From positions 62,001 to 126,000 of the forward strand of contig NZ_JAFLNE010000005.1 in the NCBI RefSeq assembly GCF_017313225.1: a DNA stretch of 64,000 nucleotides, in the 5' to 3' direction. Below the pieces are notes generated by a model. The model ran no database searches and was not told the origin of the DNA. It was given only the letters and a program-made list of their open reading frames with translations. A program made the position numbers and the translations under genes. Position 1 is the first letter of the stretch, and each line of letters begins with the position of its first letter. Below are positions 28,184 to 37,302 of the stretch, piece by piece. Source of the DNA: Allomuricauda sp. CAU 1633. Its GTDB lineage: Bacteria; Bacteroidota; Bacteroidia; Flavobacteriales; Flavobacteriaceae.

Positions 28184-29071
28184 CTATTCAAAAAGAATTT
28201 GGAGCTTTTCTCTTTCTTCTGGAGAGAAAAAAGTTTCATTGTTCTTGTTCTGGTTATAGATTTTGTTCTTTATAAAATAATCAAAACATACCTTGTCTTG
28301 GCTTAAACCAGTATAAGAAAGAATTTTTTGAATTGTACTTTCAGGGTTTTTGATAAAGTTGGAATATTCCACTCTTAATGCATCTGGTCTGAGTTTATCA
28401 ATCTCATTTTTGGTCACCTCAGTGACTTTTTTTACTTGGTAGGCCGTAATTTGAACACTATCTGATTTGTTGGATTCCAACCAATCATAATCCTTATCAT
28501 TATAGGCCCCCTTCCACCAAAATGAGGTCATACCCCTAGTCTTCCAAAAAGGCACCCGCATCAATGAATTTACCACGGCAATAGGGTCTCTGGTGATATG
28601 GACAACCTTTGCATCCGGAAAAATACTCAACAAATAGTTTAACCGTGAAGGCCCGGTTATCTTAAATGCCAATCTTTTCTTGCCCTGTTTTTTAACCAGT
28701 TTCTTAAAAAAAGAAACAATTCGTTTCTTCTCTTCTGGAGTAGCCTCTTCATTGATTAAAAAATCCTGGGAAAAACTTATTCCATCTCGTACCAAATAAT
28801 TCCACATAGGATAGGCTTCCACAGAGCGAAATATGAAGTAATTTAAAAGGGATACTTTATTGAGCTGTTTTTTTTGACCGTGAAATCTCCAGAACGGATT
28901 ATCCGCCAGTCTTCTCAAATAGTTGATATTGGTATTTCCTAAAACCCGAGATTGATATTGGGACGGGTATGCCAAGTCTTTATGACGCATCACAATTTCA
29001 GAAATAACTGATGTGCCTGACCTTGGTGCTCCCAAAAAAATGATAGGCTGCTCCAAATAATTGGTTCCCAT
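28184..29071 (-). CDS. Second PAPS-dependent sulfotransferase
   Basis: In 295 residues the PAPS loop is GAPRSGTSV (about 14-22) and the 3'-phosphate segment is VVHITRDPIAVVNSLMR (about 150-166). It is clearly a separate family branch from the enzyme at 27219-28130, lacking its N-terminal Cys cluster, so the two probably modify different positions. It is transcribed alone on the minus strand between the other sulfotransferase (convergent) and the lyase gene, whose terminator lies upstream at 29261-29296. There is no signal peptide. The acceptor is unknown. Confidence 0.88.
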   Translation of the reverse strand: MGTNYLEQPIIFLGAPRSGTSVISEIVMRHKDLAYPSQYQSRVLGNTNINYLRRLADNPFWRFHGQKKQLNKVSLLNYFIFRSVEAYPMWNYLVRDGISFSQDFLINEEATPEEKKRIVSFFKKLVKKQGKKRLAFKITGPSRLNYLLSIFPDAKVVHITRDPIAVVNSLMRVPFWKTRGMTSFWWKGAYNDKDYDWLESNKSDSVQITAYQVKKVTEVTKNEIDKLRPDALRVEYSNFIKNPESTIQKILSYTGLSQDKVCFDYFIKNKIYNQNKNNETFFSPEEREKLQILFE

Positions 29072-29260
29072 AAAATAGAATGCTTTGTTATCCGGAAGAC
29101 TCTTTACGTCTTTGGAGGTTTTGGTCTTAAAAATAACAATTTCCCTGAACTAACCATCCAGTATTTCAAGACACTCGACCAAAAACCCTTTTTTGCCTCA
29201 TTTGATTCAGGTTGAAAGCATCTTTACAAAGGTTACAAATTGGCAATATCAAAGAATCCC

Positions 29261-29296
29261 AAAACTAAAACCGCCCTATGAAATTCATAGGGCGGT
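29261..29296 (-). terminator. Strong terminator downstream of the lyase gene
   Basis: Inverted repeat of about 13 pairs (29270-29282 with 29284-29296) flanked on the low-coordinate side by an A-rich run, which is a U-tract in minus-strand RNA. It sits 55 bases after the stop of the lyase gene. Confidence 0.9.
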
Positions 29297-29350
29297 CCAT
29301 TAAAAATTAGAAGCGGAGTTGATTTTTGCATTAACGCTGAATCAAGAAAA

Positions 29351-31570
29351 TCAGTTGCTAATGCTTAGATTATTGGTACCATCAATCATGGTCTCAAACC
29401 CTCCCGCATAATATTCAGCACATATTTCAAGATTGGTATACCCTGCATTGTTCACAACAGCATATCCATCAGCAAAAGTCCAATCCACATGGGTTGTCAA
29501 CATATCATTTGGATTATTGGGGTTAAGATGGGCATGTTGGTTCTCAAACCAATCCGGCATGTTATCCCCATCTGAATCCGTATACATTGATGTTCCGGTG
29601 AAACTGGTCTGTGTCCACGCACCTGTAGGTCTATATTCCCTTTCGGTAGCATTGTTTCTGGTCTTGTTAAAGTAAGAACTATCCAAATCATCAGAACCAT
29701 AATAAGGCGTACCATCAGCATTTATACCTCTATTGTGACCAACACTTGCCATAAGTTTTTCGGGTACGTCAACCGCATCCCAATACCCATCAGATGGTGG
29801 ATTAAAGAAAAATTGTTGGCTGGTGATGAAAAATTCATTTGGAACAGGTCCATCTTCACGTACAGGTACTCCATAAAACTCTTGGGATGAAGACCTAAAC
29901 CATCTATAAAGATTAGATTGTAGGCTGCTGGTGTCATCCATGTTAATACCTTCCGTTAAATTGTAACCAGCAAATATGCGTGGCTCATTACCGTTCCAAT
30001 CCTCGGTGAAGTTTAGTTTATTGCCCCTATTGTCCATTCCTCCCAAACTGCTGGTTTTGTTTCCCTGCATGTTATAGTTTCTATGATAATCCACATTAGG
30101 GGTTACATTATACCGGGATAATCTTGCCGACCAATTGACAATGAAGTTGTTGTAAATTTCAAAATTTCCATTGGCGTTCAAATTTGGGAATCTGTGCGAT
30201 ATATTGTAGGTCATATTTCTTGACCATGTATGCTCTCCAATATCTGTATATGTTGGTGTATCTCCTTGCCTGTTTAAGATAGAGGCAGTACTATGGTCCG
30301 GATCAGCTTCGGCCAACAGGTTATAGGTGAAAGAAGAAGTATTTCTAGATGCATCACCTCCTTGATTATGAGTACTCACGTTCAATGTCCAAGTCTGATC
30401 AAGACCGTACCTTAAACTACAATGGTCAACCATATTACTGGTACCATTTTCAATCTGTAAATAATTAAGGGCATCAAAACAGTTTTGGTTGACTACACAG
30501 GGTAGTCCCAAATCTGATTGCAAAGTCATAAACCTGAAGATTAGATTGCCCGCTCTTGTAAAAGACATTCTGGGATGACTAATGGTAAGTCCCAACCCTG
30601 GTGCCATTTGACCCCAAACAGCAATATCACCACTAGATGTGTCATACTCTGCATACGGATTTGAATCTGCTACCCTACCTTCTACTTTAACGATAACTAT
30701 TCGCGAACCTGATGCCTCAAAAGCTTCTCTAAAAGAGCCTGGGCCAGATGTGTTCAAGTTTGTTACTTCATAGATTCTGGCATTGGAAGGGTTTACCCTT
30801 GCAAAAGCACCTGCTCCAATAGCTGAAGGAAATGCTTTTAGTTCATTAAGTGTAATTACATCACCGATTACAATAGTACCATCGTCATCAGCGTCATCTT
30901 CATCATCTGTTTGTGGATTGCCATTGACCTTGCCCGTATATTCAACAACCAAGCGAGGGCCAGGGTTGTTTGGGCTCTCTTTGGAGGATATGGAAATATC
31001 GTTCCCGGATGCAATGTTCAATACAATCGAGGTCAAAGACGGTGTTAACGCTTCACTATCCAATGGAATACGCTGGTCAAAGCCAATCGAATATTCACTG
31101 TCTACCTCCCCTAAAAGAGTTCCCATGCTTGGGGCATTTTCAAGGGATAAGGTTTCTTCGGTCCAATCCGTACCAGCTCCTTTATAAGCTTCTAAATGGC
31201 CATGGCCTTGATCGGAATCCGTAGTAAATTCAAGGTACGCATCAGTAATGGTTCCTTCAATAGGTCTTAGATCAAATTTTAGGTATGTTGTTCTTACATT
31301 GGCTTCAACACGGACAATGTCTTCATCAAAACCTTTACCATCCTGCAAGTAGGCATCATCAATGGCATTCAATGTAATGGTTGACGTTTCAACTTCGGAA
31401 CCATCTTCTCCATCAGAATCAGAACTGCTATCATTGTCAGTTATGGAATCTGGTTCATCCAAAACTGCTTCTGCGAACAAATCTGAATCTTTCTGACATG
31501 AAGAAAACAGCAAAAAGAAAAAGGAAACAACAAACAACATAAACGTAGTTGGGGTGGGGTTACGTTTCAT
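29351..31570 (-). CDS. Secreted polysaccharide-lyase-like lipoprotein (pectate-lyase fold with DNRLRE/CBM96-like domain)
   Basis: The 739-residue lipoprotein has lipobox LLFSSC (Cys near residue 25). An Asp/Ser-rich linker comes next, then a DNRLRE/CBM96-like domain (about 65-215; DAYLQDGKGF, RTTYLKFDL) that in other proteins binds acidic polysaccharides. A right-handed beta-helix of the pectate lyase superfamily follows (about 240-680; IYEVTNLNTSGPGSFREAF). A C-terminal DSDGDNMPDWFE segment is often seen at the end of PL1-type proteins. Lyases of this fold cut uronic-acid polymers by beta-elimination. The neighbouring UDP-GlcA/GalA genes make self-polysaccharide trimming plausible. It has a separate minus-strand transcript. 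The catalytic residues could not be assigned with confidence, so a non-catalytic role is possible. Confidence 0.72.
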   Translation of the reverse strand: MKRNPTPTTFMLFVVSFFFLLFSSCQKDSDLFAEAVLDEPDSITDNDSSSDSDGEDGSEVETSTITLNAIDDAYLQDGKGFDEDIVRVEANVRTTYLKFDLRPIEGTITDAYLEFTTDSDQGHGHLEAYKGAGTDWTEETLSLENAPSMGTLLGEVDSEYSIGFDQRIPLDSEALTPSLTSIVLNIASGNDISISSKESPNNPGPRLVVEYTGKVNGNPQTDDEDDADDDGTIVIGDVITLNELKAFPSAIGAGAFARVNPSNARIYEVTNLNTSGPGSFREAFEASGSRIVIVKVEGRVADSNPYAEYDTSSGDIAVWGQMAPGLGLTISHPRMSFTRAGNLIFRFMTLQSDLGLPCVVNQNCFDALNYLQIENGTSNMVDHCSLRYGLDQTWTLNVSTHNQGGDASRNTSSFTYNLLAEADPDHSTASILNRQGDTPTYTDIGEHTWSRNMTYNISHRFPNLNANGNFEIYNNFIVNWSARLSRYNVTPNVDYHRNYNMQGNKTSSLGGMDNRGNKLNFTEDWNGNEPRIFAGYNLTEGINMDDTSSLQSNLYRWFRSSSQEFYGVPVREDGPVPNEFFITSQQFFFNPPSDGYWDAVDVPEKLMASVGHNRGINADGTPYYGSDDLDSSYFNKTRNNATEREYRPTGAWTQTSFTGTSMYTDSDGDNMPDWFENQHAHLNPNNPNDMLTTHVDWTFADGYAVVNNAGYTNLEICAEYYAGGFETMIDGTNNLSISN

Positions 31571-31656
31571 AAGTTAGGTTAAAAAAGGTACAATTAAAGA
31601 TTCAGTATGCAATACTATATCAAAAACGAAAAACTCCGATTAAAAGTTGTCTTTTT

Positions 31657-31699
31657 TCGATGAAATACATGCTTTTTTAAATATGTGTTATTTCATCGA
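31657..31699. promoter_or_regulatory. Inverted repeat, possible operator or RNA hairpin
   Basis: An 11-base arm TCGATGAAATA (31657-31667) has its exact complement TATTTCATCGA at 31689-31699, with 21 bases between. It lies about 90-130 bases upstream of the lyase ATG. The arms are too widely spaced for a classic terminator and no T-run follows. A dimeric regulator site is one reading. Confidence 0.4.
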
Positions 31700-31828
31700 T
31701 ACTAAAATTCATAACAACTCAGCGTATGGCATGCTGCAATTTTTTTTTCTTCCGAGATACGGGAGCAATCTTCTTTTGGATTTTTAGATCAACTTTTTTA
31801 ACATTGATTTAGCGTTTTACCCCATTAA

Positions 31829-31849
31829 TAGCATCCAAAATGGATGCTA
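31829..31849. promoter_or_regulatory. Perfect 8-bp inverted repeat
   Basis: TAGCATCC / GGATGCTA with a 5-base loop (31837-31841). There is no adjacent gene end and no clean T-tract on either strand, so regulatory-site or hairpin function is only a guess. Confidence 0.3.
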
Positions 31850-32096
31850 GAACGAAAAAATGTGTAGTTGGGATGATAAAATGTTTTTGGCTCGAAAAAA
31901 GTTTAGACCTTAGCGCAAAATTTATTGAAACGGTTGTTGGAATTTCATTTGACCAAATAGAACTAGTAGAATCTTGAATGCAATATAATTTTATAGATTT
32001 CTATACCCCCCGCCAGAGTTTAAAAAATGGTCAATGCACAACAATAAATGACTGAATCACCGTTAACTTTTTATAGACTAATATTGTAAACTTTTT

Positions 32097-33632
32097 ATGG
32101 GTCCTTCCAAGAACGATTCACTTACCAAAAAAGGAATTAAAGGCTTTATTTGGAATTTTTCGGGTTCAGTTGTCCAAATTGTTTTGCAGTTATTGGTCAT
32201 AGGTATTCTATCTAGATTACTTACTCCTGAAGAATTTGGTGTTGTTGCCATTATAATGATCGTGGTCAACTTTACACGGCAAATTACCCGAATGGGGATT
32301 GCCAGTTCCCTTATTCAATTGCCTGTAATAACTGACAAACATATTGCATTAGGGTATACTTCTTCCATTGTATTGGGAACTCTTTTAGGGTTTGTCTATT
32401 ATTTGCTGACTCCTTTGTTTGCCGATTTTTTCAATATTCAAAAAGATCTTGATGCCCTTCAGTTTTTTTCCATCTTTTTTCCATTGGTGAGCTTTGGAAG
32501 CGTTGGAGAAGCACTTTTAAGTAGAAAATTTAGATTTGATGTTGGGGTTAAAATTGGGTTGATAGCGTACCTCATTGGCTCAGGAATCGTTTCAGTGGCC
32601 ATGGCCTTTCTTGGTTTTGGGTATTGGTCACTCATTTGGGGACAGTTTATTACACTTTGCTTTACCATCATCCTAACCATCTATTATGAGGTGCCCAAAT
32701 TTTCATTGCGTTGGGAAAAACAGCCTTTAAAGGATTTGTTCTTTTTTGGTTCGGGACACACCTTGGGAATCATCTTTAATTTTTTTGGAGAGAAAGCAGA
32801 CAATATTGTGGTTGGTAAAATTTTAGGAACCGCTTTATTGGGTTTTTATTCAAAGGCCTTTCAACTCTATTCCATACCTGCCAGTTTTTTTGGTACTATT
32901 TTCGACAAGGTTCTGTTCCCTATTCTATCCCAAAAACAAAACGATATTAAAAAACTGTCGTCTTTCTATACATTTAGTACAACCCTGTGTTTTGGTCTTT
33001 TGATTCCCATAAGCGTATTGATTTTGATCAACTCAGAACTTATCATCGATGCATTTTTGGGGAATCAATGGAAATCAGCAGTACTCCCCTTGCAATTGTT
33101 GATATTGGGACTGTCCTTTCGTTTTGGAACCAGGATAAACAAGTCATACCTTAAATCTTTGGGAATTGTTTACAGGGGGGCTTATTACCAGCTCATATTT
33201 GCACTTTTAATGTTTGTTTGCACCTATGTTGGTGGGCAGCTCTATTCGTTGCCCGGGGTTGCAGCAGGGGTATTGGTGGCTACAGTGATAAATTATGTGC
33301 AAATAGCATATAGACTCTATAAGTTATTGGATTTTTCAGGTATTGGACTGATAAAGGACCTGTCCAAAAATATCATGTTCCATTTCATATTTGTTTTGGC
33401 AACCATGCTATTGTATTACTTTGGAATTACATCAAAATGGATTCACCTAGCCATAACAGTAATAGTATATTTGCCCATATTTGTACTCTACTTTAAAAGC
33501 AAGAAAAATATCGTTTTTACACCTAACAATCGCCCCATGTTTATTACCGTAAGCAATTCGTTGCCCGGAAAGATTAAAAATTATATGGGTCGAGTACCTA
33601 TATTTAAAGACTTTTTTGCACAGCATTCATGA
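32097..33632 (+). CDS. wzx: Lipid-linked oligosaccharide flippase (Wzx/WzxC-like, MOP superfamily)
   Basis: Predicted to flip undecaprenyl-linked repeat units across the inner membrane. It has 511 residues with about 12-14 membrane segments. The N-terminal GIKGFIWNFSGSVVQIVLQLLV and LLTPEEFGVVAI are typical of the polysaccharide transporter branch. It is the first gene of the assembly block after a long intergenic region. Its last four bases overlap the start of the polymerase gene. Confidence 0.9.
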   Translation: MGPSKNDSLTKKGIKGFIWNFSGSVVQIVLQLLVIGILSRLLTPEEFGVVAIIMIVVNFTRQITRMGIASSLIQLPVITDKHIALGYTSSIVLGTLLGFVYYLLTPLFADFFNIQKDLDALQFFSIFFPLVSFGSVGEALLSRKFRFDVGVKIGLIAYLIGSGIVSVAMAFLGFGYWSLIWGQFITLCFTIILTIYYEVPKFSLRWEKQPLKDLFFFGSGHTLGIIFNFFGEKADNIVVGKILGTALLGFYSKAFQLYSIPASFFGTIFDKVLFPILSQKQNDIKKLSSFYTFSTTLCFGLLIPISVLILINSELIIDAFLGNQWKSAVLPLQLLILGLSFRFGTRINKSYLKSLGIVYRGAYYQLIFALLMFVCTYVGGQLYSLPGVAAGVLVATVINYVQIAYRLYKLLDFSGIGLIKDLSKNIMFHFIFVLATMLLYYFGITSKWIHLAITVIVYLPIFVLYFKSKKNIVFTPNNRPMFITVSNSLPGKIKNYMGRVPIFKDFFAQHS

Positions 33633-34942
33633 ATCTTAAGATTACATACATAATCATTGCTCTTTTATTGGCAGTTGACAATGTCTTTATCCGTTTCCGA
33701 GTGGGTGGCATCATTAGTTTTGACCGTGCATTGGAGTTTGTATTCTTTTTTATCCTTTTTAAGCCTTATTTGATAGCATTGAGGGAGAATAGTTTTTTTA
33801 GAGGCTGGAATAGATTCTTGATTGCCTTTATTGTATTACAGTTGGTAGTGGACCTTCGTCTTTTGGTCCAAAACCAATTAGAGCTAAAAGGATTATTGAT
33901 AGATGTATTCAAAGGTCTTTCATTCATTGTTTTTTCTTCACTGTTCTTTTTAACGGCCAAAAAAAATTTAAAATATGTGAATATTATATTGATTGGCCAT
34001 TTTGCGATATGCATATTCTCATTGTTGCAACACCCATTGTCTCCCATTGCAGGTCAGATGCTTGACATTAAAAGAACCCTATTATCTGCACCTACAGACG
34101 GTAGGATTTCCCAAGGACTTGAAAATGAAAGCATGTACATTGCTGGTGGGCACGCCGACCGATTCAGGATGGCAGGACCTTTCGTGTCGACCATATCATT
34201 TACCTATTTTGCAATTTCCAGTTTTTGCATGGCCTTTTTTATGTATATAAAGACCAAGAAAAGATTTTATCTGATGGTTCTTGGAGCTGTTTTTATATGC
34301 TCTGCGCTGAGTCAGACCCGTTCATTATTGCTCGGAGAACTTGTGTTAATTGGCGGTTATTTCTTTTTGATTCCCCATAAAAAAAGACCCATCTATCAGA
34401 CTGCCATGGTTATAGCAGGCCTGGTCCTTTCCCTCTCCATTGTAGTGGGACAAGAGTATTTTTTGCCCAAAAACTCTAGGTTGACCAAGTTGAGTTCGCA
34501 AGGAGAATCAGACAGTAGACCGCTATTATGGCTAACCGGTGTCACCGCGGCTGTGCGTTACCCCTTTGGGGTATCCAAAAGAGAATACCAGACCGTAAAA
34601 CAAGATATGTACCACAAATATGGACATACGGCCATACTGCACCTACCGTCGCACCATGGTATCATCAATGTTGGCATTTATTATTCATTGCTTGGCTATG
34701 TACTGCTCTTCATGTTGGTGAAATTTTTATTGGAGCACAATAGAAAGTCAAATTCCATTATGCGGGTCTTTTTTATTCTGTGTCTATTGGGATATACTAC
34801 ACACCTAACCTTTCACAACAATATTTTTCTGATTGCAGATTATCCCTTTTTTATGGTTCTGATGTTATTGGGACTTGAATCACAAGGCCTTATTCCAATA
34901 CCGGAAGAAGAATCACAGCATGTAAATCCAATCACTGATTAA
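33629..34942 (+). CDS. wzy: O-antigen polymerase/ligase-like membrane protein (Wzy-like)
   Basis: A polytopic membrane protein of 437 residues, rich in hydrophobic segments, with a larger periplasmic loop around residues 130-200. It has a Wzy_C-like stretch (AALSQTRSLLLGELV, later RPLLWLTGV), as in O-antigen polymerases and ligases. These proteins share little sequence, so the call rests on topology and its place directly after wzx (ATGA overlap). It is predicted to link repeat units in the periplasm. A ligase role cannot be excluded. Confidence 0.78.
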   Translation: MNLKITYIIIALLLAVDNVFIRFRVGGIISFDRALEFVFFFILFKPYLIALRENSFFRGWNRFLIAFIVLQLVVDLRLLVQNQLELKGLLIDVFKGLSFIVFSSLFFLTAKKNLKYVNIILIGHFAICIFSLLQHPLSPIAGQMLDIKRTLLSAPTDGRISQGLENESMYIAGGHADRFRMAGPFVSTISFTYFAISSFCMAFFMYIKTKKRFYLMVLGAVFICSALSQTRSLLLGELVLIGGYFFLIPHKKRPIYQTAMVIAGLVLSLSIVVGQEYFLPKNSRLTKLSSQGESDSRPLLWLTGVTAAVRYPFGVSKREYQTVKQDMYHKYGHTAILHLPSHHGIINVGIYYSLLGYVLLFMLVKFLLEHNRKSNSIMRVFFILCLLGYTTHLTFHNNIFLIADYPFFMVLMLLGLESQGLIPIPEEESQHVNPITD

Positions 34943-35037
34943 ATGGGGTTTCCAGCTAAAAACAATGGCCAGATGATGCGCATAACAACTAAACCGTAAG
35001 AATTTTTGAATAACCAAACCTTAAAATCTACCTAGCA

Positions 35038-36141
35038 TTGGAAAAAAAAATTGATGTCCTTTTTATTTTGCCATCATTGCGTTCAGGGGGTGCTGAGCGG
35101 GTCATGTCCTTTTTGGCGCAAAACATTGATCCTACTCTATTTGATTCCCATTTGCTGATTACGGGCTCCAACAAGGACCAGAAATATAAAGTAGAAAACA
35201 TTCCCGTAACCTTTTTAAACAAAAGTCGGGTCAAACATGCCATCCCTGCAATTATCAAGTTTCTGATCATGTACAGACCAAAAATAGTGATAGGTGCCAT
35301 GGGACACGTAAACACGGTAACAGGGTTTATTGGCCTTGTGTTCCCTTGGATAAAATTTGTGGCCAGGGAAACCACTATATCCAGTTTTAGTATGGAGGGC
35401 GACAAGACCGAACATGAAAGACCTGCTTTACCCTATCGCTTGGCACTAAAGTCCCAGGATAAGATTGTATGCCAATCCAATGACATGAAACATGATCTAA
35501 TTGAGAACTTTGGGTTGCCAGTTTCAAAAATGGTCGTCATCAATAATCCGGTGACTTCAAAATTCAAATTGAAAGAACGCATCTTTGCGGAAGACAATGT
35601 ATTACGGTTCATTACCATTGGTAGGTTAACGGAACGAAAAGGGTTTCAGAGGGTCTTAAAAGTCTTGGCAGAGTTCAACAAACCTTTTCATTATACCGTT
35701 ATTGGTTCGGGAGATTATAAGGATACCTTAGTTAGCTTGATTGACGAACTGGGGATTACTGAAAAAATCACATTTGTTTCCCACACCAATAAAATCAATG
35801 AGTATTTGGCGCAAAACGATCTTTACTTGCAAGGGTCTTATGTTGAAGGTTTTCCAAATGCATTAGTAGAAAGTTGTGCCACGGGCACTCCGGCCGTTGT
35901 TTTTGATGCCCCTGGTGGAATCAATGAAATCATTATTCCAGGGGTGAACGGGTACATGGCCAAAGATCATTCGGATTTTTTAGAAAAATTGGAATTGTCC
36001 ATCAACCACGATTGGAACCCAAGTGCAATTCGCGAGTCTGTGTATTCCAGATATTCAGAGGAAAAGATCTTGTCTAATTATGAAAACCTTTTTTTAGGGT
36101 TGGTCTCCCCCAAGAAAAAAATTCAGAAAAAAATAAAATAA
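35038..36141 (+). CDS. Glycosyltransferase family 4
   Basis: A GT-B enzyme of 367 residues. The N-terminal half has FILPSLRSGGAERVM. The C-terminal nucleotide-sugar-binding half has FITIGRLTERKGFQ, VIGSGDY and the EX7E-type region EGFPNALVESCATGTPAV. No in-frame ATG lies near the start. The reading frame is closed upstream at 35011, so TTG 35038 is the likely start. It is cytosolic or membrane-peripheral, adding one sugar to the lipid-linked unit. Donor and linkage are unknown. Confidence 0.88.
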   Translation: MEKKIDVLFILPSLRSGGAERVMSFLAQNIDPTLFDSHLLITGSNKDQKYKVENIPVTFLNKSRVKHAIPAIIKFLIMYRPKIVIGAMGHVNTVTGFIGLVFPWIKFVARETTISSFSMEGDKTEHERPALPYRLALKSQDKIVCQSNDMKHDLIENFGLPVSKMVVINNPVTSKFKLKERIFAEDNVLRFITIGRLTERKGFQRVLKVLAEFNKPFHYTVIGSGDYKDTLVSLIDELGITEKITFVSHTNKINEYLAQNDLYLQGSYVEGFPNALVESCATGTPAVVFDAPGGINEIIIPGVNGYMAKDHSDFLEKLELSINHDWNPSAIRESVYSRYSEEKILSNYENLFLGLVSPKKKIQKKIK

Positions 36142-36180
36142 TCTGATTTGCTACGTTATGTAGTAGAGAATTTCAATTAA

Positions 36181-37275
36181 ATGAAGGTTTTACAGGTAAT
36201 TAATTCTTTAAATTCAGGTGGGGCGGAAAAACTGGTCACAGATTTATGTATCGCTTATCTAAAAAAAGGAGTGGATGTTGAACTGGCTTTGCTGAACGGC
36301 AAAAAAACAGCGTTCATGGACCGTTTGACAAAAATTAGCCCCGAATTAAAAATCCACGATTTGGGCGAGGGAAAAAGTATGTACAGCCCGACGCATATTT
36401 TTAAACTAAAAAGATTGCTGAATCAATATGATGTGGTGCATGTGCACCTATTTCCATCTTTTTATTGGGTTGGGTTTGCAAGTTTTTTGGGGAATGTGCG
36501 GGCAAAACTTTTTTACACAGAGCACAACACCACAAACCGGAGGAGAAATCATCCCCTACTAAAACATATTGACAAAATCATCTACAAACGGTACACTAAA
36601 ATCATTTCCATATCAGATGCAGTGCACGAAAACTTGCAGGAACATCTTGGTAAATTAAGAAAGTTGGTGTATCAAATCAATAATGGAATCAATCTAAATG
36701 AGGTAAGTTCCGCTAAGCCATACCAAAAATCAGATCTAGGTTTTGACCAAACCACCACGCTTTTGCTACAGGTATCGAGTTTTACACCGCAGAAAGACCA
36801 AAAAACACTGATTGAAAGTTTACTCCACCTACCGGAGACCACACATCTTATTCTAGTGGGCGATGGTCCGCTAAGAGCGGAACATGAAAAACTGGCAGCT
36901 TCGTTGAAGCTATCGGACAGAGTTCATTTCTATGGACTGCGAAGCGATGTGCCCCGTCTTCTAAAGACCGTTGACATAGTTGTTCTTTCCTCAAACTTTG
37001 AAGGCTTGTCCCTATCTTGTGTTGAAGGCCTTGCCTCGGGGAAACCTTTTATGGCTTCAGACGTACCTGGCCTTACCGAAGTGGTCCAAGGACATGGAAT
37101 CCTATTTCCAAAAGGAGATCACGAATCATTGGCTGTAAACATAACCAAACTGACAACGGATGAGGTTTACTATAAAGACGTAGTTGAAAAATGTATGATA
37201 CGATCTAAAGATTTTGATATAGAAGATATGGTAGAAGGCTATTTGCAATGCTATACCGATGCCATTAAAAAATAA
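36181..37275 (+). CDS. Glycosyltransferase family 4
   Basis: A GT-B enzyme of 364 residues. The acceptor-side motif is VINSLNSGGAEKLVTDL, with FYTEHNTTNRRR in the middle. The donor side has LLQVSSFTPQKDQKTL, LILVGDGP and FEGLSLSCVEGLASGKPF (EX7E). It starts at an ATG 39 bases after the previous gene and belongs to the same block. Donor sugar cannot be read. Confidence 0.9.
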   Translation: MKVLQVINSLNSGGAEKLVTDLCIAYLKKGVDVELALLNGKKTAFMDRLTKISPELKIHDLGEGKSMYSPTHIFKLKRLLNQYDVVHVHLFPSFYWVGFASFLGNVRAKLFYTEHNTTNRRRNHPLLKHIDKIIYKRYTKIISISDAVHENLQEHLGKLRKLVYQINNGINLNEVSSAKPYQKSDLGFDQTTTLLLQVSSFTPQKDQKTLIESLLHLPETTHLILVGDGPLRAEHEKLAASLKLSDRVHFYGLRSDVPRLLKTVDIVVLSSNFEGLSLSCVEGLASGKPFMASDVPGLTEVVQGHGILFPKGDHESLAVNITKLTTDEVYYKDVVEKCMIRSKDFDIEDMVEGYLQCYTDAIKK

Positions 37276-37302
37276 GGAGCCATTCAATAATCGCCACAAT
37301 CA

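Larger units (their letters stand above)
31571..32096. other. 526-bp divergent intergenic region with two inverted repeats
   Basis: Very AT-rich, between the lyase start (31570, minus) and the wzx start (32097, plus). It holds two inverted repeats listed separately (31657-31699 and 31829-31849). TAATATTG just before wzx is one base off the -7 consensus. No open frame, tRNA or known riboswitch was recognised. Confidence 0.6.
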
